Below are positions 31,533 to 35,273 of a DNA stretch of 35,273 nt, in pieces. The DNA is from Comamonas aquatica NBRC 14918 (lineage in GTDB: Bacteria; Pseudomonadota; Gammaproteobacteria; Burkholderiales; Burkholderiaceae_C): positions 1-35,273 of the forward strand of contig NZ_BBJR01000062.1 in assembly GCF_000739875.1 (NCBI RefSeq), read 5' to 3'. A model generated the notes under the pieces. It saw nothing but the letters and a program-made list of their open reading frames with translations. It ran no database searches and was not told where the DNA came from. The translations under genes were made by a program, and so were the position numbers. The stretch's first letter is position 1. Every line of letters begins with the position of its first letter.

Positions 31533-32540
31533 TCAGTAACGCACCACGATCTTGCCGAAGTGCTGGCCCGACTGCTGGTGGACAAAGGCCTGGGCCATCT
31601 GTTCCAGCGGGTAGTGGCGGTCGATCACCGGCTGCCAGCCCCACTGCTCCAGTGCGCGCACCATGTCCTGCTGCTGTTCGCGGCTGCCGACGATCAGGCC
31701 CTGCAGCGTCTGCTGCTTGGCCATCATTTCGGCCGTGGGCACGCTGCCGGCAAAGCCGGTCAGCACGCCGATCAGCGCGATGTGGCCGCCCACGGCGCCG
31801 GCGCGGATGGACTGCGGCAGGGTGTTGGGGCCACCGACCTCGACCACGATGTCCGCACCGCGCCCGCCGGTGGCGGCCAGCACGGCGTTGCCCCACTCGG
31901 GCGTGTCGCGGTAGTTGATGACCACGTCGGCCCCCAGGGCGTGCAGGCGCTCGGCCTTGGCGGCGCTGGAGGTGGTGGCGATGACGCGCGCGCCGGCGGC
32001 CTTGGCCATCTGCAGCGCAAAGATGGAGACCCCGCCCGTGCCCAGCACCAGCACCGTGTCGCCCGGCTGCAGGCGGCCGTTGACGAACAGCGCACGCCAG
32101 GCGGTCAGGCCGGCCGTGGTCAGCGTGGCCGCTTCCTCGTGGGACCAGCCGCGGGGCGCGTGGGTGAAGGCCGTGGCTGGCCGGGTCACGGCCTCGCAGG
32201 CAAAGCCGTCCACGCCGTCGCCGGGCACCAGTTTGAAGTCCGAGGGCACGCGGCGGCCCGACAGCCACTGCGGGAAGAAGGTGGGCACCACGGCATCGCC
32301 CACGGCGAATTCCGTCACGCCGGCGCCCACGGCTGTGACCACGCCGGCCCCATCGGCCATGGGGATGCGGCCATCGGCCGTGGCGCCGGGGCGGCTGACG
32401 ACCAGCAGGTCGTGGTAGTTCAGCGAGGTGGCGTGGATGCGCACCTGGATCTCACCGGCCCCCGGCGGGGGCGCATCGGGCAGGGTGGTCAGGTGCAGGT
32501 GGTCCAGGCCACCGGGGGCGGCCAGTTGCAAGGCTTTCAT
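31533..32540 (-). CDS. Zinc-independent MDR oxidoreductase (quinone reductase-like)
   Basis: The 335-residue medium-chain dehydrogenase/reductase has a GroES-like N-terminal part (SLNYHDLLVV; GAGVVTAVGAGVTEFAVGDAVV) and a Rossmann nucleotide domain (VLVLGTGGVSIFALQMAKAA; ARVIATTSSAAKAERL). The structural-zinc cysteine cluster is absent and the catalytic-zinc Cys/His positions are not preserved, as in NAD(P)H:quinone reductases. It would reduce quinones or enones. It is divergent from an HxlR regulator with 179 bp between them, the usual arrangement of an HxlR target. I start at MKALQLAAPGG, the standard N-terminus of this family. Confidence 0.88.
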   Translation of the reverse strand: MKALQLAAPGGLDHLHLTTLPDAPPPGAGEIQVRIHATSLNYHDLLVVSRPGATADGRIPMADGAGVVTAVGAGVTEFAVGDAVVPTFFPQWLSGRRVPSDFKLVPGDGVDGFACEAVTRPATAFTHAPRGWSHEEAATLTTAGLTAWRALFVNGRLQPGDTVLVLGTGGVSIFALQMAKAAGARVIATTSSAAKAERLHALGADVVINYRDTPEWGNAVLAATGGRGADIVVEVGGPNTLPQSIRAGAVGGHIALIGVLTGFAGSVPTAEMMAKQQTLQGLIVGSREQQQDMVRALEQWGWQPVIDRHYPLEQMAQAFVHQQSGQHFGKIVVRY

Positions 32541-32601
32541 GGCGATCTTTGCGGGCAGTGAAGGATGGCCGCCATGGTGCGCGCTACCGCGTGGCATGAC
32601 C

Positions 32602-32626
32602 AGTACCAACATATTTGTGGGGTAGT
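32602..32626. promoter_or_regulatory. AT-rich divergent promoter with imperfect palindrome (HxlR operator candidate)
   Basis: The stretch begins AGTACCAACATATTTG and ends GGGGTAGT, giving an outer TACC/GGTA symmetry centred near 32614. It sits 62 bp before the MDR start and about 95 bp before the HxlR start, inside the only AT-rich part of the gap. It is the natural place for a shared operator, but the symmetry is imperfect. Confidence 0.4.
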
Positions 32627-32719
32627 ATTAAAAATGTAAGCAATGCAGGCCGCGCGGCCTTGCGGCAGCATCGGATACACCGGCCCCCGGGCCAACCACC
32701 ACCAGGCGCAGGAGGCCGC

Positions 32720-33118
32720 ATGAAACGTTTGAACAGCAAGAGCGGCTGCGCCGTGGAGGTGACGCTGTCGGTGATGGGCGGCACCTGGAAGCCCATCATC
32801 CTGTTCCAGCTGTTGCACGGCAAGAAGCGCTTTGGCGAGCTGGGCCGTGCCATCCCCGGCATCACCCAGCGCATGCTGACGCTGCAGCTGCGCGAGCTGG
32901 AAGACGCCGGCATTGTGGCGCGCACGGTGTATGCCGAGGTGCCGCCGCGCGTGGACTATGCGCTGACCGAACTGGGCCGCAGCCTGCAGCCGGTGCTGAT
33001 CGCCATGCGCAACTGGGGCATCGCCTACAGCCAGAACTTTGCCCCTGCCGAGCCCCTGCACGACGCGGATCAGCACGGCGCCAGCTGCCTGCCAGACTTG
33101 CAGCAAAAACAGGCTTGA
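32720..33118 (+). CDS. HxlR-family winged-helix regulator with conserved N-terminal cysteine
   Basis: The 132-residue MarR-like winged-helix protein shows the HxlR pattern: C10 in KSGCAVE, LSVMGGTWKPIILFQLLHG, KRFGELGRAIPGITQRMLT and LRELEDAGIVAR, then DYALTELGRSLQPVL. In the relatives YodB and HypR an N-terminal Cys senses quinones, diamide or disulfide stress. C10 occupies a comparable place, so thiol-based sensing is inferred. AGGAGG lies four bases before the ATG, and an in-frame upstream extension has no ribosome site. The divergent MDR oxidoreductase gene is the probable target. Confidence 0.9.
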   Translation: MKRLNSKSGCAVEVTLSVMGGTWKPIILFQLLHGKKRFGELGRAIPGITQRMLTLQLRELEDAGIVARTVYAEVPPRVDYALTELGRSLQPVLIAMRNWGIAYSQNFAPAEPLHDADQHGASCLPDLQQKQA

Positions 33119-33147
33119 GCGCTGGTCCCTCCAGCGCAAGCAGCTAT
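33119..33147. repeat. Short repeat copy: hairpin plus AAGCAGCTAT tail after the HxlR gene
   Basis: GCGCTGG / CCAGCGC forms a 7-bp stem with a TCCCT loop, starting right after the HxlR stop. The tail CGCAAGCAGCTAT matches the right arm of the copy at 2870-2882. It may serve as a weak terminator. Confidence 0.65.
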
Positions 33148-33221
33148 CTATTTCAATCCATCACAGCCCAAAGCCCGCAGGCGGCACACGCCGGCGGGCT
33201 GGGGGGGCGAGGCCGCCGCGC

Positions 33222-33851
33222 TTACTTGGCGGCGGTCAGCGTGGTGTAGCTGTGGATCAGGTTGCGGTAGTCGGGGATGTGGTTGGAAAACAGCGTCCCC
33301 AGGCCCTCGATGTCATTGCGCCAGTCGCGGTGCAGCTCGCAGGCCGCGCCAAACCAGGTCATCAACTGGGCGCCGGCCTGCTCCATGCGGCTCCAGGCGG
33401 CCTGCTGGGTCATGGGATTGAACGTGCCCGAGGCATCGGCAATCACAAACACCTCAAAGCCTTCCGCCAGGGCCGACAGCACGGGGAAGGCCACGCAGAC
33501 TTCCGTCACCACGCCGGCGACGATCAGCTGTTTCTTGCCGGTCGCCTTCACGGCCTGCACGAAATCCTCGTTGTCCCAGGCGTTGATCTGGCCGGGGCGG
33601 GCGATGTAGGGCGCGTCGGGGAATTGGGCTTTCAGCTCGGGCACCAGCGGGCCGTTGGGGCCGGTCTCGAAGCTGGTGGTCAGGATGGTGGGCAACTGGA
33701 AGTATTCGGCCATGTCGGCCAGGGCCAGCACATTGTTCTTGAACTTGTCGGGGTCGATGTCGCGCACCAGGGACAGCAGGCCGGTCTGGTGGTCCACCAG
33801 CAGCACGGCGGCGTTGTCTTTGTCGAGGCGGATATAGGGCTTGTTGCTCAT
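33222..33851 (-). CDS. YcaC-type cysteine hydrolase (isochorismatase superfamily)
   Basis: The 209-residue protein resembles E. coli YcaC closely in landmarks: IRLDKDNAAVLLVDHQTGLL with catalytic D20, TSFETGPNGPLVPELK, INAWDNEDFV, and VVTEVCVAFP with nucleophile C119, then FSNHIPDYRNL. The YcaC group forms ring-shaped oligomers and its substrate is unsettled. True isochorismatase activity is not implied. AAGGAGA six bases before the ATG is a good ribosome site. It lies 66 bp after the pirin stop on the same strand, so the two are probably one operon, with a small hairpin in between. Confidence 0.93.
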   Translation of the reverse strand: MSNKPYIRLDKDNAAVLLVDHQTGLLSLVRDIDPDKFKNNVLALADMAEYFQLPTILTTSFETGPNGPLVPELKAQFPDAPYIARPGQINAWDNEDFVQAVKATGKKQLIVAGVVTEVCVAFPVLSALAEGFEVFVIADASGTFNPMTQQAAWSRMEQAGAQLMTWFGAACELHRDWRNDIEGLGTLFSNHIPDYRNLIHSYTTLTAAK

Positions 33852-33881
33852 GGGAGTCTCCTTGAGAGCGGGGGAAAGCAT

Positions 33882-33901
33882 CCGGCGCAGGCGCGCGCCG
33901 G
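33882..33901 (-). other. Intercistronic hairpin between pirin and YcaC-type genes
   Basis: CCGGCGC / GCGCCGG forms a perfect 7-bp stem with a 6-base loop and no T-run. It may stabilise or process the two-gene mRNA, or cause partial termination. Confidence 0.4.
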
Positions 33902-33917
33902 ACGGGGAAAACCAGGC

Positions 33918-34802
33918 TCAGGCCAGGACGTGGGGCTGGGGCATGCGCCCGAAGCGACCGCTGCGGAAGTCGTCCAGGGCCTGTTCGATCTCGGCCGCGG
34001 TGTTCATCACGAACGGGCCATGGCCGACCACGGGTTCGTCAATCGGTTCGCCCGACAGCCACAGCAGCGTGACTTCGTTGTTGGCCTCCAGGTGCACGCT
34101 GTCGGCGGCGCGGTCCAGGTGCACCAGCTGGCCGGCGCGCACCACCTCCTGGCCGTTGACCATCACCGTGCCGTGCAGCACCACCAGGGCCAGCGTGTGG
34201 CCGGGCTGGGCCTGCAGTTCGGTGCTGGCACCGGCGTTCAGGCGCACATCCCACACATCGATGGGCGTGAACGTGCGGGCCGGTCCGTGGGCGGCGGCAA
34301 AGTCCCCGGCAATCACGCGCACCGAACCGGCGCCGTCGGGCAGCGCCACGCGGGGAATGTCGGCGTTCCGCAGCGTCTGGTAGCCGGGGGCGGACAGCTT
34401 GTCGCGGGCTGGCAGGTTGACCCACAGCTGCACCATCTCCAGCGGGCCGCCGGTACGGGCGAAGGCTTCCGAATGGAACTCCTCGTGCAGGATGCCCGAG
34501 GCGGCCGTCATCCACTGCACATCGCCGGGGCCGATGGTGCCGCCCGCGCCGGTGGAGTCGCGGTGGGCAACCTCGCCCTCGTAGACGATGGTCACGGTCT
34601 CGAAGCCACGGTGCGGGTGCATGCCCACGCCACGCCGGCCCTGCGTGGGCTGGAAGTGCTGGGGACCGGCATGGTCCAGCAGCAGGAACGGGCTCAGCGC
34701 CTGGCCGTGGTCGGCATAGCTGAACAGCGAACGCACGGGAAAGCCGTTGCCCACCCAGTGGGGGCGGGGGGCTTCATAGACACCCAGAATCTTTTTCAAC
34801 AT
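33918..34802 (-). CDS. Pirin family bicupin protein
   Basis: The 294-residue protein has two cupin domains. The N-terminal one carries the pirin metal site: MHPHRGFETV (H62, H64) and GILHEEF (H106, E108), with GPGDVQWMTA between them. The family includes YhhW and human pirin, which show quercetin 2,3-dioxygenase activity in vitro and act as redox-sensitive regulators in eukaryotes. The substrate here is not known. AGGAGGA before MLKKILGVYE fixes the start. It is divergent from a LysR gene, the usual layout for a LysR-controlled operon, and is followed by the YcaC-type gene. Confidence 0.93.
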   Translation of the reverse strand: MLKKILGVYEAPRPHWVGNGFPVRSLFSYADHGQALSPFLLLDHAGPQHFQPTQGRRGVGMHPHRGFETVTIVYEGEVAHRDSTGAGGTIGPGDVQWMTAASGILHEEFHSEAFARTGGPLEMVQLWVNLPARDKLSAPGYQTLRNADIPRVALPDGAGSVRVIAGDFAAAHGPARTFTPIDVWDVRLNAGASTELQAQPGHTLALVVLHGTVMVNGQEVVRAGQLVHLDRAADSVHLEANNEVTLLWLSGEPIDEPVVGHGPFVMNTAAEIEQALDDFRSGRFGRMPQPHVLA

Positions 34803-34878
34803 GGCTTCCTCCTGGTGGATGCACGGCCCGGCGGAAGGCCGCAGACCGTGCGTAGAACATGGGAGGAATTTTGAATTT

Positions 34879-34923
34879 GGAACGATTGTTTGGGTAGACT
34901 GCAAAAATCGCATGCAGCGTTCC
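34879..34923. promoter_or_regulatory. Divergent pirin / LysR control region with nested inverted repeats and T-N11-A site
   Basis: GGAACG (34879-34884) is complementary to CGTTCC (34918-34923), and CGATT (34883-34887) to AATCG (34906-34910). TGCAAAAATCGCA (34900-34912) fits the LysR T-N11-A rule with TGC/GCA arms. The region is AT-rich compared with the coding DNA around it, so it probably holds both promoters and the LysR binding site. Confidence 0.55.
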
Positions 34924-34935
34924 ATTTTTAAAACA

Positions 34936-35273
34936 ATGAAACTCCCGGACCTGAATCCCCTGTACTACTTCGCGCTGGTGGTGGAGCACGGCGGTTTCGC
35001 CCCGGCGGGGCGGGCCCTGGGCATCCCCAAGTCCAAGCTCAGCCGGCACATTGCCCTGCTGGAAGAGCGGCTGGGCGCACAGCTGCTGCTGCGCTCCACG
35101 CGCAGCTTTGCCGTGACCGAGCTGGGCAAGCGTTACTACGAGCACTGCCGCGCCATGCTGACCGAGGCGGCGGCGGCCGAGGAATCCGTGGCCCTGACGC
35201 ACAGCGAGCCCTGCGGCGTGGTGCGCCTGAGCTGCCCGGTGGCGCTGCTGGCGGCGCGCGTGGGGCCGATGTA
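34936..35273 (+). CDS. LysR-type regulator, N-terminal part (runs off the window)
   Basis: The 112 visible residues start MKLPDLNPLYYFALVVEHGG and carry the LysR helix-turn-helix (GGFAPAGRALGIPKSKLSRH, then IALLEERLGAQLLLRSTR). The beginning of the effector domain follows (SEPCGVVRLSCPVAL). PKSKLSRHIALLE is typical of the large AaeR/DsdC-like LysR subgroup found next to pirin or quinone-related genes. The ribosome site is weak. The remaining roughly 190 residues lie outside the window. The divergent pirin operon is its likely target. Confidence 0.9.
   Translation, partial: MKLPDLNPLYYFALVVEHGGFAPAGRALGIPKSKLSRHIALLEERLGAQLLLRSTRSFAVTELGKRYYEHCRAMLTEAAAAEESVALTHSEPCGVVRLSCPVALLAARVGPM

Noticed and set aside
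33222..33851. Siderophore-biosynthesis isochorismatase (EntB-like)
   Set aside because: The sequence follows the YcaC subgroup throughout, there is no aryl-carrier domain, and no ent-type biosynthetic genes are present.
1..35273. CRISPR arrays, tRNA/rRNA genes, insertion sequences, prophage or integrative-element ends
   Set aside because: No regularly spaced direct repeats, cloverleaf-like sequences, transposase or integrase motifs were found on either strand.

Overview
The window reads as a chromosomal segment of a high-GC betaproteobacterium, most likely a member of the Comamonadaceae (Acidovorax/Comamonas/Delftia relatives). The reasons are the GC- and codon-biased genes, the Burkholderiales-type DUF3567 and DUF3108 proteins, the pilT/yggS divergent pair, and short AGCTGCT/AGCGCT intergenic repeats that I recall from that family. 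No rRNA, tRNA, CRISPR array, phage or insertion-sequence gene was recognised.

Layout. (1) 1-2.8 kb: the start of pilT, divergent from a YggS-type PLP protein, then a class-V aminotransferase and a secreted FKBP-type prolyl isomerase. (2) 2.9-11.6 kb: an iron-uptake region. It holds a CirA-like TonB receptor with an internally mosaic base composition, a DUF445 membrane protein, and a FepA/PfeA-like catecholate-siderophore receptor followed in the same direction by a methyltransferase of the regulatory-domain (Rickettsia PKMT-like) type. A CeuE/FatB-like siderophore-binding protein is divergent from that receptor. Fur-box-like palindromes precede both receptors. No permease or ATPase for the binding protein lies in the window. 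(3) 11.6-19.0 kb: a TPR-like protein and a four-gene export operon (outer-membrane factor, HlyD-type adaptor, RbbA-type ABC-ABC-permease fusion, second ABC-2 permease). A 403-bp non-coding insert with a large hairpin and a repeat interrupts it before the last gene. (4) 19.4-26.3 kb: a small ankyrin protein, a GlcD-like FAD oxidase, a LysR regulator, PurU, a PAS-GGDEF-EAL protein with an altered GGDEF motif, and a DUF3567 protein. (5) 26.5-31.4 kb: two DUF3108 paralogues flanking a fumarylacetoacetate-hydrolase-family protein that lacks the metal ligands, then a UbiB-family kinase directly upstream of the second DUF3108 gene. (6) 31.5-35.3 kb: a quinone-reductase-like MDR enzyme divergent from an HxlR regulator carrying an N-terminal cysteine, then a pirin-YcaC-type hydrolase pair divergent from a LysR gene that runs off the window.

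How parts fit together. Region 2 looks like Fur-controlled catecholate siderophore capture, with two outer-membrane receptors and one periplasmic binding protein. The methyltransferase beside the receptor is the most intriguing functional link. Region 3 encodes a complete trans-envelope exporter of unknown substrate. Region 6 looks like a response to quinones or other aromatic electrophiles. The strongest oddities are the catalytically emptied FAH-family protein, the receptor whose barrel appears to have been exchanged, and the receptor-methyltransferase pair.
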